DNA from: Geodermatophilus aquaeductus
Lineage (GTDB): Bacteria; Actinomycetota; Actinomycetes; Mycobacteriales; Geodermatophilaceae
Direction of reading: 5' to 3'
DNA length: 64,000 nucleotides
NCBI RefSeq assembly: GCF_900182545.1
Contig: NZ_FXTJ01000008.1
Location: 124,001 to 188,000 of the forward strand
Position numbers and translations under genes: made by a program. The number at the start of each line of letters is the position of its first letter. The stretch's first letter is position 1. Shown here in pieces: positions 1 through 7,900 of the stretch. The notes beneath the pieces are model-generated. The model was not told the origin of the DNA, searched no databases, and was given only the letters and a program-made list of their open reading frames with translations.

Positions 1-513
1 CTCGTGCTGCACACCATGCGCTGGCCCGACGAGATCCGCCGTCCCGACTTCGGCTTCCTCGACGAGGACGTCTCCGTCCGGCCGCAGGAGCTGCAGATGG
101 CCGAGGCGCTGATCACCTCGATGGCCGCCGACTTCGACCCCACGGAGTTCACCGACGACTACCGCGAGGCGATGACCTCGCTGCTCGAGGCCAAGCAGAC
201 CGGCGGCGAGGTGCAGCCGGTGCCCGAGACCGCCGAGCCCGGCGCGTCCGTCGTCGACCTGATGAGCGCGCTGCGGCGCAGCGTCGAGCGGGCCCGCGGC
301 GGCGGGGCCGCCGAGGCAGAGGAGGACGAGACGCCCGCGCGGCCGGCGCGGAAGGCCCCGGCCAAGAAGGCCGCCGCGAAGCGGGCCCCCGCGAAGAAGG
401 CCGCCGCCGAGGACGAGGCGCCGGCCCGCACCCGCGCGCGCAAGGTCACCGCGGCGAAGAAGGAGCCGGCCGCGAAGGAGCCGGCCAAGCGCACGTCCCG
501 CCGCAGCGCCTGA
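1..513 (+). CDS. ku: Ku protein, C-terminal part (5' end outside window)
   Basis: Bacterial Ku binds DNA double-strand ends and recruits LigD in non-homologous end joining. The reading frame is open from the first base, so the gene starts before the window and only about the last 170 residues are seen. They contain the end of the Ku core (MRWPDEIRRPDF, then an acidic helix region) and, from about residue 100 of the visible part, a long Lys/Ala/Pro-rich tail with repeats such as APAKKAAAKRAPAKKAA, as is common in actinobacterial Ku. The next gene, a LigD ligase domain, starts 4 bases after the stop, which supports the assignment. The tail's basic repeats probably add non-specific DNA binding (inference). 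Confidence 0.9.
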   Translation, partial: LVLHTMRWPDEIRRPDFGFLDEDVSVRPQELQMAEALITSMAADFDPTEFTDDYREAMTSLLEAKQTGGEVQPVPETAEPGASVVDLMSALRRSVERARGGGAAEAEEDETPARPARKAPAKKAAAKRAPAKKAAAEDEAPARTRARKVTAAKKEPAAKEPAKRTSRRSA

Positions 514-516
514 CCG

Positions 517-1506
517 GTGCCGCCCGTCCCGCCCCCCGGCCCGCCGGTGCCGGCGCCGATGCTCGCCGTCCCCGGGGAGCTGCCGCCGGCCGCCGACGAC
601 GCCGCGTGGGGCTACGAGTTCAAGTGGGACGGCGTCCGCGCGCTGGCCGCGGTGCGCGACGGCCGGCTCGGGCTGTGGGCGCGCAGCGGCACCGACATCG
701 TCGACCGTTATCCCGAACTCAGCCGCTTACCGGAGGTCCTGGCGCGGGCCGATGCCGTCCTCGACGGCGAGGTGGTCGCCCTCGACCGGCTGGGCCGCCC
801 CGACTTCGGCCTGCTGCAGAACCGCATGCACCGCACCGGCGGCCCCGAGGTCGCCCGGCTGGCGGCCGCCGTCCCGGTCACCTACCTGGTGTTCGACCTG
901 CTGGTCGACGGCGGGCGCAGCCTGCTCGGCCTGCCCTACGAGGAGCGGCGCGAGCGGCTGGACGCACTCGGCCCGGAGGGGCACCGCTGGGTGGCAACGC
1001 CCTGGTTCCGCGGCGGCGGCGCCGACGTGCACGCGGCCAGCCGGGTCAACGGCCTGGAGGGCGTCGTGGCCAAGCGGCTGGACTCGGCGTACCGGCCCGG
1101 CGTGCGCGCGCCGGAGTGGCGGAAGGTCAAGCACGTCCGGATGCAGAGCGTCGTCGTCGGCGGGTGGCGGCCGGGCAAGGGGCGGCGGGCCGGGGGAGTG
1201 GGCTCGCTGCTGGTCGGCGTCCACGACGACGACGGCCGGCTGGTCTACGCCGGGCACGTGGGTACCGGCTTCACCGACGCCGCGCTGCGCGAGCTCGGCG
1301 AGCTGCTCAGGCCCCGCCGCGGGACGCCGTTCGCCGGCGACGTGCCGCGCGACGTCGCCCGCGACGCGCGATGGGCCGAGCCGGACCTCGTGGGCGAGGT
1401 CGCCTTCGCCGCGTGGACCGCCGACGGCCGGATGCGCCACCCTGCGTGGCGGGGGCTGCGCGAGGACGTCGACGCCGACGACGTCGTCGTGGAGTGGTCC
1501 CCGTGA
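517..1506 (+). CDS. ligD: ATP-dependent DNA ligase (stand-alone LigD ligase domain)
   Basis: Seals breaks in NHEJ together with Ku. The 329-residue protein has the nucleotidyltransferase motif I EFKWDGVR with the adenylated Lys at residue 36, motif III DGEVVALD near residue 84, motif IV LEGVVAKR, and motif V WRKVKH, followed by an OB-fold C-terminal half. It holds only the ligase module: no polymerase or 3'-phosphoesterase domain is fused to it, unlike mycobacterial LigD. It starts with GTG just after the ku stop, and the polymerase module follows as a separate gene, so ku-lig-pol form one operon. Its N-terminus is Pro-rich. The other possible name is simply LigC-type ligase; proximity to ku and pol favours LigD. 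Confidence 0.9.
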   Translation: MPPVPPPGPPVPAPMLAVPGELPPAADDAAWGYEFKWDGVRALAAVRDGRLGLWARSGTDIVDRYPELSRLPEVLARADAVLDGEVVALDRLGRPDFGLLQNRMHRTGGPEVARLAAAVPVTYLVFDLLVDGGRSLLGLPYEERRERLDALGPEGHRWVATPWFRGGGADVHAASRVNGLEGVVAKRLDSAYRPGVRAPEWRKVKHVRMQSVVVGGWRPGKGRRAGGVGSLLVGVHDDDGRLVYAGHVGTGFTDAALRELGELLRPRRGTPFAGDVPRDVARDARWAEPDLVGEVAFAAWTADGRMRHPAWRGLREDVDADDVVVEWSP

Positions 1507-1530
1507 GGGGGACGGCATGAGGTGGGCACC

Positions 1531-2448
1531 GTGAAGCAGCGGGTGCGGGTCGAGGGCCGGCAGCTGTCGGTGTCCAACCTGGAGAAGGTGCTCTTCCCCG
1601 AGGTCTCGTTCACCAAGGCCGCCGTCATCGACTACTACGTGCGGATCGCGCCGGTGCTGCTGCCACACCTGTCCGGCCGGCCGGTCACCTTCACCCGCTG
1701 GCCCGACGGCGTGGAGGGGCAGGCGTTCTACGAGAAGAACAGCGCCCGGCACGCGCCGGACTGGGTCCGGAAGGTGACCGTGCCCAGCCCCGGCAGCTCC
1801 AGGGACCGGGAGGTGCTGGAGATGGTGGTCCTCGAGACCGTCGCCGACCTGGCCTGGGCGGCCAACCTCGCCGCGCTCGAGCTGCACGTGCCGCAGTGGC
1901 AGGTGGGCAGCAAGCTGCAGCCGGCGCTGCCCGACCTGCTCGTCCTCGACCTCGACCCCGGCCCCGACGCCGGCATCCGCGAGTGCTGCGACGTCGCCGA
2001 GCGGCTGCGCGCGCGGCTGGTCGACGACGGGCTGGACCCGGTGGTGAAGACGTCGGGCTCCAAGGGCATGCAGGTCTACGCGCCGATCCGGGTCACCGAC
2101 CGCGAGCACCCCAGCCGCTACGCCAAGGCGCTGGCCCAGGAGCTGTCGGCCGAGACGCCCGACCGCGTCGTCTGGCGGATGGAGAAGGTGCTGCGGCCGG
2201 GCAAGGTGCTCATCGACTGGAGCCAGAACAACCCGGCCAAGACCACGGTCGCGCCCTACTCGCTGCGAGCCCGCCCCGACGCCCCGGTCTCGACGCCCAT
2301 CGGCTGGGACGAGGTGGACGCCGTCCGCGGCGGGGCCGACCCCGGCGAGCTGCGCTTCCGCACCGAGGAGGTGCTGGCCCGGGTGGAGGAGTACGGCGAC
2401 CTGTTCGACGTCGCCGACCGCACCCGCGCCCGCCTGCCCTCCCTCTGA
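1531..2448 (+). CDS. LigD-type polymerase/primase domain protein
   Basis: NHEJ polymerase of the archaeo-eukaryotic primase superfamily that fills gaps at Ku-bound ends. It opens with RQLSVSNLEKVLFPE, the typical PolDom start, and shows the paired metal-binding aspartates in LVLDLDPG near residue 140, the substrate loop KTSGSKGMQVYAP, and the third catalytic Asp in VLIDWSQNNPAKT, with the family end PIGWDEV. About 305 residues is the normal length of a stand-alone PolDom. GTG at 1531 is preferred because GAGGTGGG lies 5 bases upstream; GTG at 1522 is in frame and also possible. It is the third gene of the ku operon. No phosphoesterase domain gene is seen here. Confidence 0.88.
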   Translation: MKQRVRVEGRQLSVSNLEKVLFPEVSFTKAAVIDYYVRIAPVLLPHLSGRPVTFTRWPDGVEGQAFYEKNSARHAPDWVRKVTVPSPGSSRDREVLEMVVLETVADLAWAANLAALELHVPQWQVGSKLQPALPDLLVLDLDPGPDAGIRECCDVAERLRARLVDDGLDPVVKTSGSKGMQVYAPIRVTDREHPSRYAKALAQELSAETPDRVVWRMEKVLRPGKVLIDWSQNNPAKTTVAPYSLRARPDAPVSTPIGWDEVDAVRGGADPGELRFRTEEVLARVEEYGDLFDVADRTRARLPSL

Positions 2449-2466
2449 GGGAGGACCCGTGAGCGG

Positions 2467-2484
2467 CAGAAATGGCCATTTCTG
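2467..2484. repeat. 18-bp perfect palindrome CAGAAATGGCCATTTCTG, copy 1
   Basis: The sequence CAGAAATGGCCATTTCTG equals its own reverse complement and is AT-rich in a very GC-rich setting. It lies between the ligD operon and purU and contains the upstream candidate ATG of purU (2472). A second, longer copy lies at 35122-35145. Function unknown; a dispersed protein-binding site or a mobile palindromic element are the main options. Confidence 0.85.
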
Positions 2485-3383
2485 TCACGATCGCCCCCGT
2501 GTCCGCCGCCCCGCTCGCGCACGACCCCGCCTCCTCCGACCTCGGGCGGCTGGTCGTCCGCTGTCCCGACCGGCCCGGGATCGTGGCGGTGCTCTCCCGG
2601 CTCCTGGCCGACGTCGGCGCCAACATCACCGAGTCGCAGCAGCACTCCTCCGACCCCACCGGCGGCGTGTTCACGCTGCGGCTGGAGTTCGTCCTGCCGG
2701 GCCTGGCCACCCGCCGCCGCCAGCTCGAGGGCGCGCTGGAGCTGCTGGCCACGCAGTGGGACCTGACCTGGCGGCTCACCGAGGCCGCGCGCCGGCCGCG
2801 GCTGGCGGTCTTCGTCAGCAGGGCCGACCACGTGCTGCAGGAGCTGCTCTACCGCGTGCGCGCCGGTGACCTGCGCGCAGACATCACCGCCGTCGTCTCC
2901 AACCACCCCGACCTCGAGCCGGTGGCGACGGCGGCCGGCGTGCCGTTCCACCACGTGCCGGTCACCCCGGAGACCAAGGCCGACGCCGAGGCGCGGGCCC
3001 TGGAGCTGGTCGGCGACGTCGACCTGGTGGTGCTCGCCCGCTACATGCAGATCGTCTCGGCCGACTTCTGCAGCCGCTTCCCCGAGCGGCTGATCAACAT
3101 CCACCACAGCTTCCTGCCGGCCTTCGTCGGCGCCAACCCGTACCGGGCCGCCCACGACCGCGGGGTCAAGCTGATCGGGGCGACGGCGCACTACGTGACC
3201 GCCGACCTCGACGCCGGCCCGATCATCGAGCAGGAGGTGGCGCGCGTGGACCACCGCGCCACGGTCGAGGACATGCGCCGCATTGGCCGCTACGTCGAGC
3301 GCCAGGTGCTGGCGCAGGCCGTGACCTGGCACGTGGAGGAGCGGGTCGTCGTCGAGGGCGACCGCACGATCGTCTTCGCCTGA
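2472..3383 (+). CDS. purU: Formyltetrahydrofolate deformylase
   Basis: Hydrolyses 10-formyl-THF to formate and THF, balancing one-carbon pools and supplying formate for purine synthesis. An N-terminal ACT domain (about residues 25-105, beginning RLVVRCPDRPGIVAVLS) is followed by a formyltransferase-fold hydrolase domain with NIHHSFLPAF and, near residue 245, the ATAHYVTADLDAGPIIEQ segment that carries the catalytic His and Asp. The length of 303 residues is normal. The first ATG (2472) lies inside a perfect palindrome; an in-frame GTG at 2499 gives a shorter start that would leave the palindrome in the leader. Both fit the family, whose N-termini vary. It appears to be a single gene. Confidence 0.93.
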   Translation: MAISVTIAPVSAAPLAHDPASSDLGRLVVRCPDRPGIVAVLSRLLADVGANITESQQHSSDPTGGVFTLRLEFVLPGLATRRRQLEGALELLATQWDLTWRLTEAARRPRLAVFVSRADHVLQELLYRVRAGDLRADITAVVSNHPDLEPVATAAGVPFHHVPVTPETKADAEARALELVGDVDLVVLARYMQIVSADFCSRFPERLINIHHSFLPAFVGANPYRAAHDRGVKLIGATAHYVTADLDAGPIIEQEVARVDHRATVEDMRRIGRYVERQVLAQAVTWHVEERVVVEGDRTIVFA

Positions 3384-3394
3384 GGTCCCGCCCC

Positions 3395-3414
3395 CTCCCG
3401 GCTCGGTGCGGGAG
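3395..3414 (+). terminator. Possible weak hairpin after purU
   Basis: CTCCCG and CGGGAG arms around an 8-nt loop, 11 bases after the purU stop, with no T-run. Weak evidence for termination. Confidence 0.3.
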
Positions 3415-3482
3415 AGGCGGATCCGGGTGTGTCCGGACGGCTCCGCGGGGTACCGGTACGGCTGAACGCAACTCGCCGTTCA

Positions 3483-3526
3483 CCCACCCTTGATTTGACT
3501 CATTCAAGAAAAGCGCGTTGGGTGGG
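3483..3526 (+). promoter_or_regulatory. Operator-like inverted repeat and hairpin before the Fur gene
   Basis: An AT-rich inverted repeat CTTGA-N10-TCAAG lies at 3489-3508, with TGACTCA at its centre, just upstream of the Fur-type gene, and is a candidate Fur box for autoregulation. It is nested inside longer arms CCCACCC (3483-3489) and GGGTGGG (3520-3526). The right arm is also the only Shine-Dalgarno-like stretch before ATG 3532, so a transcript starting upstream could hide the ribosome site. Sequence shows the repeats; function is inferred. Confidence 0.5.
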
Positions 3527-3531
3527 ACCCG

Positions 3532-4032
3532 ATGGAGACGACGTGGGCGCCGCGGCTGCGCGACGCCGGGCTGCGGGTCACCCGGCCCCGGCTCGCCGTC
3601 CTCGACGCCCTCGCCGGCCATCCGCACGCCGACGCGGACACGCTGGTCACGGTGGCCCGCCAGGCGCACCCCACGATCTCGCCGCAGGCCGTCTACGGCG
3701 TGCTCAAGGCGCTGGTCGCCGTCGGCCTGGCCCGCAGGGTCGAGCCCGCCGGCGCGCCCGCGCTGTACGAGGTCCGCGTGGGGGACAACCACCACCACCT
3801 GGTCTGCCGCTCGTGCGGTGCGGTCGCGGACGTCGACTGCACCGTGGGGGCGGCGCCGTGCCTGAGCCCGTCGGACACGTCCGGTTTCGTCGTCGACGAG
3901 GCCGAGGTCGTGTTCTGGGGGCTCTGCGCGGACTGCCAGGGCGCCGGCCGTCCGGCCGTCGTCCCCGGCGCGTCCGACCGTGTCCGTCAGCAGGCAGGAC
4001 AGCAGCACACCCGAGGAGGAGCAGGAGCATGA
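3532..4032 (+). CDS. Fur-family metal/peroxide-responsive repressor (FurA/CatR type)
   Basis: Iron- or peroxide-sensing repressor. The 166-residue protein has the Fur winged helix ([26 protein letters not shown], then [23 protein letters not shown]) and a dimerisation domain with the metal-binding [11 protein letters not shown] near residue 86 and a second CADC pair near residue 130, giving two CxxC-type zinc sites. Its stop overlaps the start of the catalase gene by 4 bp (ATGA), so the two are translationally coupled. This is the classic actinobacterial fur-catalase arrangement, and regulation of the catalase and of itself is expected. The C-terminal tail (about 30 residues, Gln/Gly-rich) is longer than usual. 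Confidence 0.9.
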   Translation: METTWAPRLRDAGLRVTRPRLAVLDALAGHPHADADTLVTVARQAHPTISPQAVYGVLKALVAVGLARRVEPAGAPALYEVRVGDNHHHLVCRSCGAVADVDCTVGAAPCLSPSDTSGFVVDEAEVVFWGLCADCQGAGRPAVVPGASDRVRQQAGQQHTRGGAGA

Positions 4033-5690
4033 CCGACGTCGCATCGCAGGGCCCGGCCCCGAGCGAGGCCGACCGCGCGGTCCTGACCAACCGTCAGGGC
4101 CACCCGGTCTACGACAACCAGAACCAGCGGACGGTGGGCGCTCGCGGCCCCGCGACGCTGGAGAACTACCAGTTCCTCGAGAAGATCAGCCACTTCGACC
4201 GCGAGCGCATCCCCGAGCGCGTCGTGCACGCCCGCGGCGTGACCGCCTTCGGCTACTTCGAGGCCGACGGCACCGTCGGCGACGAGCCGATCGCGAAGTA
4301 CACCCGCGCCAAGCTGTTCCAGGAGAAGGGCAAGCGCACCGACGTCGCGCTCCGCTTCTCGACCGTCGCCGGTGGCCGCGACTCCTCCGAGCTGGCCCGC
4401 GACCCCCGCGGTTTCGCCGTGAAGTTCTACACCGAGGAGGGCAACTGGGACCTCGTCGGCAACAACCTCGGTGTCTTCTTCATCCGCGACGCGATCAAGT
4501 TCCCCGACTTCATCCACTCGCAGAAGCCCGACCCGGTCACGTTCGAGGCCAGCGTCGCCGAGCGTGCGTTCGACTTCTTCAGCCAGACGCCCGAGGCCAT
4601 GCACATGGTCATGCTGGTCTTCAGCCCCCGCGGGCTGCCCGCGTCCTACCGGACCATGCAGGGCTTCGGCGTGAACACCTACAAGTGGGTCAACGCGCAG
4701 GGTGAGACCCAGCTGGTCAAGTACCACTGGCTGCCCAAGCAGGGCGTGAAGTCCTACACCGCGGAGGACGGCGCGAAGGTGCAGGCGCAGATCCTCGGCG
4801 CCCACACCAAGGACCTTTACGGCGCCATCGAGGCCGGCGACTTCCCCTCCTGGGAGCTGCACGTCCAGCTGATGGACGACCACGAGCACCCCGAGCTGGA
4901 CTTCGACCCGCTCGACGACACCAAGGTGTGGCCGGAGGAGCTCTTCCCGCTGCGCAAGGTCGGCACGATGACGCTGAACCGCATGCCGGAGAACTTCTTC
5001 ACCGAGAACGAGCAGATCGCCTTCGGCACCGGCGTGCTCGTCGACGGCCTGGACTTCTCCGACGACAAGATGCTGGTCGGCCGGACGTTCTCCTACTCCG
5101 ACACCCAGCGCTACCGGGTGGGCCCGAACTACCTGCAGCTGCCGGTGAACGCGCCGAAGGCCAAGGTCGCCACCAACCAGCGCGACGGCCAGATGGCCTA
5201 CGGCGTGGACCTCGGCCCCGGCCAGAACCCGCACGTCAACTACGAGCCGTCGATCCTGGGCGGCCTGCGGGAGGCGCAGTACCCGACCCACGACGAGCAG
5301 GGCCCGGAGATCGTCGGCCGGCTCACCCGCAAGCGGATCCCGCGCACCAACGACTACGCGCAGGCCGGCGAGCGCTACCTGCTCTCGGAGCAGTGGGAGA
5401 AGGACGACCTGGTGACCAACCTGGTCGGCGCCCTCTCGCAGTGCCGCCGCGAGATCCAGGAGCGGATGGTCTGGCACTTCTTCATGGTCGAGGACGAGCT
5501 GGGCCAGCGCGTCGGTGACGCCCTGGGCATCACCGCCGACGACGTCCGCGGCCTGCCGCCGCTGCAGACGCAGACCCTCACCGAGGAGGAGCAGCAGCGC
5601 GCCGCCAACCTCGGCAAGAACGGCCCGCGCGACGTCACTGGCCACGTGATGACGCACTGCGTGCCCAACGAGCGGGTCGTCGTCTCCTGA
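4029..5690 (+). CDS. katA: Monofunctional haem catalase
   Basis: Converts hydrogen peroxide to water and oxygen in the cytoplasm. The 553-residue protein has the distal His67 (RVVHARG), distal Asn at 145/146 ([13 protein letters not shown]), and the proximal haem-ligand Tyr356 in [18 protein letters not shown], all key residues intact. ATG 4029 is chosen because GAGGAGGAGCAGGAGC lies just upstream and it overlaps the stop of the Fur gene by 4 bp; the frame is open further upstream but that stretch is the Fur gene in another frame. Expression should follow peroxide through the adjacent regulator. A strong hairpin follows 27 bases after the stop. Confidence 0.95.
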   Translation: MTDVASQGPAPSEADRAVLTNRQGHPVYDNQNQRTVGARGPATLENYQFLEKISHFDRERIPERVVHARGVTAFGYFEADGTVGDEPIAKYTRAKLFQEKGKRTDVALRFSTVAGGRDSSELARDPRGFAVKFYTEEGNWDLVGNNLGVFFIRDAIKFPDFIHSQKPDPVTFEASVAERAFDFFSQTPEAMHMVMLVFSPRGLPASYRTMQGFGVNTYKWVNAQGETQLVKYHWLPKQGVKSYTAEDGAKVQAQILGAHTKDLYGAIEAGDFPSWELHVQLMDDHEHPELDFDPLDDTKVWPEELFPLRKVGTMTLNRMPENFFTENEQIAFGTGVLVDGLDFSDDKMLVGRTFSYSDTQRYRVGPNYLQLPVNAPKAKVATNQRDGQMAYGVDLGPGQNPHVNYEPSILGGLREAQYPTHDEQGPEIVGRLTRKRIPRTNDYAQAGERYLLSEQWEKDDLVTNLVGALSQCRREIQERMVWHFFMVEDELGQRVGDALGITADDVRGLPPLQTQTLTEEEQQRAANLGKNGPRDVTGHVMTHCVPNERVVVS

Positions 5691-5716
5691 CACGCTCCCC
5701 CTGAGCACGACGCGGC

Positions 5717-5747
5717 GGGCCGCGACCGGGATCCCCGGTCGCGGCCC
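5717..5747 (+). terminator. Strong terminator hairpin after the catalase gene
   Basis: Perfect 14-bp arms GGGCCGCGACCGGG and its complement around a 3-nt loop ATC. There is no T-run, as is usual in high-GC actinobacteria. Confidence 0.75.
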
Positions 5748-5821
5748 GTCCGCGTTCCCGGGACAGGGCGGCGCGGCTTCCGCTGACCGGGAGTCGAGTG
5801 GGGCCCGGCGCGCGGCGCACC

Positions 5822-5827
5822 TAGCGT
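5822..5827 (+). promoter_or_regulatory. Putative -10 element TAGCGT for the MFS gene
   Basis: TAGCGT fits the actinobacterial TANNNT -10 pattern and lies 37 bases before ATG 5865, which has its own GGAGGACC ribosome site. No clear -35 is visible. Confidence 0.4.
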
Positions 5828-5864
5828 CGGTCGACCGCGCCTGCCTCGCCGTGGAGGACCTCCG

Positions 5865-7166
5865 ATGAGCACGACGCCCGTGCGCCCGACCGCTCCCGGG
5901 ACGGCGGCCCGCGCCGCCGGCTGGGTGGCCCCGCTGTGCTGGATCGCCGTGCTCCTCGACGGCTTCGACCTCGTCGTCGTCGGGACCGTGGTGCCGACGC
6001 TGTCGCAGCCCGACGAGTTCGCCCTCACCGGCACCGGCGCCACCGCGGTGATCACCATCGGCCTCGTCGGGATGATGATCGGCGCGCTGACCATCGGCAC
6101 GCTCACCGACCTGGTGGGCCGCCGCAAGGCGCTGATCGGCGCCGTGGCGTCCTTCTCGCTGTTCACGCTGCTGTGCGCGTTCGCGCCCAACGAGGTCGTG
6201 TTCGGGATCCTGCGCTTCCTCGCGGGGCTGGGTCTCGGCGGCTGCCTGCCCACCGCGATCGCGATGGTCAACGAGTTCACCCGGTCCGGGCGCAGCGGCC
6301 GGGCCACGACGACGATCATGACCGGCTACCACGTCGGCGCCGTCGCCACGGCCGCCCTGGCGATCGTGGTGATCCCGTCCCTGGGCTGGCGGTGGATGTT
6401 CGTCATCGGCGCCGCGCCGGCCCTGGTGCTGGTCCCGCTGATGATCGCGCGGCTGCCGGAGTCGGCGTCCTACCTGCAGGCCGCCGGGCGGCGCGCCGAG
6501 GCCGAGGAGGTCGCCCGCCGGCACGGCCTGGGGCTCGAGCGCGCCAGCGGCCCGGACGTCCCGGCCGGTGGCGGCGCGGCGGCGACGGTGCGCTCGCTGT
6601 TCACCGGCGGCTACGCCCGCAACACCCTGGCCATCGGCGTGACGTCGTTCATGGGCCTGCTGCTCGTCTACGGCCTCAACAACTGGCTGCCGACGATCAT
6701 GCGCGAGGCCGGCTACGACCTCGGGGACTCCCTGGCGTTCCTGCTGGTCCTCAACGTGGGCGCCATCGTGGGCCTGCTCGTCGCGGGGAACGTCGCCGAC
6801 CGCATCGGCGCCCGCGTCGCCGGGATGATCTGGTTCGCCTCGGGCGCGGTGTTCCTGGCCCTGCTCTCGGTGGAGCTGCCCACCGCCGGCCTCTACCTGA
6901 TGTGCTTCCTGACCGGTTGCTTCGTGTTCTCGGCGCAGGTGCTGGTGTACGCGTTCACCAGCGCGAACAACCCGCCGGCGGTGCGCGCGACGGCGCTGGG
7001 CTGGTCGGCCGGGGCGGGACGGATCGGTGCCATCGTCGGCCCGGTCGTCACCGGTGCGCTGGTGACGGCCGGCATCGCGTTCCCGTGGGGCTTCTACGTG
7101 TTCGCCGTCGTCGGCGCACTCGGTGCGGTGGCGCTCAGCGTCACGCGGGCGCGCCGGGCGGCCTGA
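5865..7166 (+). CDS. MFS transporter, aromatic-acid:H+ symporter type
   Basis: Proton-coupled inner-membrane carrier of the AAHS family (relatives of PcaK and BenK), probably importing an aromatic or related carboxylate. The 433-residue protein has 12 predicted membrane segments. Diagnostic features are DGFDLVVVG in helix 1 (the DGFD signature important for transport in PcaK), GTLTDLVGRRKAL between helices 2 and 3, and RFLAGLGLGGCLPTAIAMVNEF in helix 4, written here only in part as a motif. A long cytoplasmic loop follows helix 6 (about residues 200-245). GGAGGACC precedes ATG 5865. No catabolic gene is adjacent, so the substrate is open. Confidence 0.85.
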   Translation: MSTTPVRPTAPGTAARAAGWVAPLCWIAVLLDGFDLVVVGTVVPTLSQPDEFALTGTGATAVITIGLVGMMIGALTIGTLTDLVGRRKALIGAVASFSLFTLLCAFAPNEVVFGILRFLAGLGLGGCLPTAIAMVNEFTRSGRSGRATTTIMTGYHVGAVATAALAIVVIPSLGWRWMFVIGAAPALVLVPLMIARLPESASYLQAAGRRAEAEEVARRHGLGLERASGPDVPAGGGAAATVRSLFTGGYARNTLAIGVTSFMGLLLVYGLNNWLPTIMREAGYDLGDSLAFLLVLNVGAIVGLLVAGNVADRIGARVAGMIWFASGAVFLALLSVELPTAGLYLMCFLTGCFVFSAQVLVYAFTSANNPPAVRATALGWSAGAGRIGAIVGPVVTGALVTAGIAFPWGFYVFAVVGALGAVALSVTRARRAA

Positions 7167-7414
7167 CCCGCGCCGGCCGTCACTCCCGGCGGCGGTCCTG
7201 CTCCTCGCCGTCACCCGCAGGGCCCGGCAGCGACCGCCGACGGGCCGTCGGGACCGGGTCGTGCGGACCTGGTGGGGCGGCCGCCCGCAGGAGGAGCGTT
7301 CTCGCGTGCCGGGGTGGAACCCCACGCCCCGGTGGGGACGCCGGTGTGTGCCCGGGCCGTCAGCGCTCAGCTGCCGGGCCGGGTGCCGGCCGGCGGGGAC
7401 GAGAGGACGAGGCC
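7167..7414. other. Gene-free spacer holding copy 1 of a 29-bp repeat
   Basis: No credible gene was found in these 248 bases. At 7175-7203 there is a perfect copy of 29 bases that also forms the 3' end of the PAC2 gene at 7872-7900. Read on the minus strand, the copy encodes EQDRRRE followed by TGA, exactly like the PAC2 C-terminus, but there is no gene in front of it. Short hairpins (GGGGT/ACCCC near 7311-7323) are also present. Confidence 0.7.
7175..7203. repeat. 29-bp direct repeat, copy 1
   Basis: Identical in sequence and orientation to 7872-7900. The two copies are 697 bp apart and bracket the SnoaL-like gene at 7415. It looks like a recombination or duplication scar involving the end of the PAC2 gene. 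Confidence 0.85.
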
Positions 7415-7846
7415 ATGGACGATCCCCGCGAGGTCGCCGCGCGGTGGCAGGACGCGTACAACGCCCACGACCCGCAGCAGTTCCGTGCCGTCCTGGCGGA
7501 GGATGCCCGGCTGGTGAGTCCCAACGGCCTCTTCGAGGGATCGTCGGTGATCACCGGCTACATGATGGCGTGGGCCGATGCCTTCCCGGACTCGGGCTAC
7601 ACGGTGGAGCACGTGACGGTCGACGGGGACACGGTCGTCATCGAGTCGGTGTTCCGGGGGACGCACCTCGGGACGCTGGCCGATCCCAGCGGTGACCTGC
7701 CGGCCAGCGGCAGGCCGGTCGAGGCGCGCAGCTGCCACGCCGTCGTCGTCCGGGAGGGCGTCGCCCGGGAGGTCCGCATGTACTTCGACGTGTTCGGGTT
7801 CCTCGCGCAGCTCGGGGCCCTCCCGGCGGGGACGGCGGCCGGCTGA
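7415..7846 (+). CDS. SnoaL-like (NTF2-fold) protein
   Basis: A 143-residue protein of the NTF2-like superfamily, which includes polyketide cyclases, ketosteroid isomerases and binding proteins of unknown role. The usual pattern is visible: an N-terminal helix (EVAARWQDAYNAHDPQQF), DARLVSPNGLFEG, and a C-terminal strand pair ending REVRMYFDVFGFLAQLG. ATG 7415 follows GAGAGGACGAGG. The gene stands alone between an MFS gene and a convergent PAC2 gene and is bracketed by the 29-bp repeats, so it may have arrived as a small insertion. The true substrate is unknown. Confidence 0.75.
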   Translation: MDDPREVAARWQDAYNAHDPQQFRAVLAEDARLVSPNGLFEGSSVITGYMMAWADAFPDSGYTVEHVTVDGDTVVIESVFRGTHLGTLADPSGDLPASGRPVEARSCHAVVVREGVAREVRMYFDVFGFLAQLGALPAGTAAG

Positions 7847-7862
7847 CCGCGCCTCCCCTCCG

Positions 7863-7878
7863 GACGGCCCGGGCCGTC
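7863..7878. terminator. Palindromic terminator between convergent genes
   Basis: GACGGCCCGGGCCGTC is a perfect 16-bp palindrome between the SnoaL-like gene (ends 7846) and the PAC2 gene (ends 7877 on the other strand). As RNA it can fold with 6-bp arms and a CCGG loop and may serve both strands. Confidence 0.45.
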
Positions 7879-7900
7879 ACTCCCGGCGGCGGTCCTGCTC
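7872..7900. repeat. 29-bp direct repeat, copy 2
   Basis: Perfect match to 7175-7203. Here it comprises the last codons, stop and trailer of the PAC2 gene, so this is the functional, probably ancestral copy. Confidence 0.85.

Noticed and set aside
3429-4028. 200-codon upstream extension of the catalase frame
   Set aside because: The stretch is the Fur gene read in another frame; catalase homology starts just after ATG 4029.
3987-7325. Open minus-strand frame of over 1100 codons opposite the catalase and MFS genes
   Set aside because: It is antisense to two clear genes, has no recognisable domains and has the composition expected from high GC third positions in the opposite strand.
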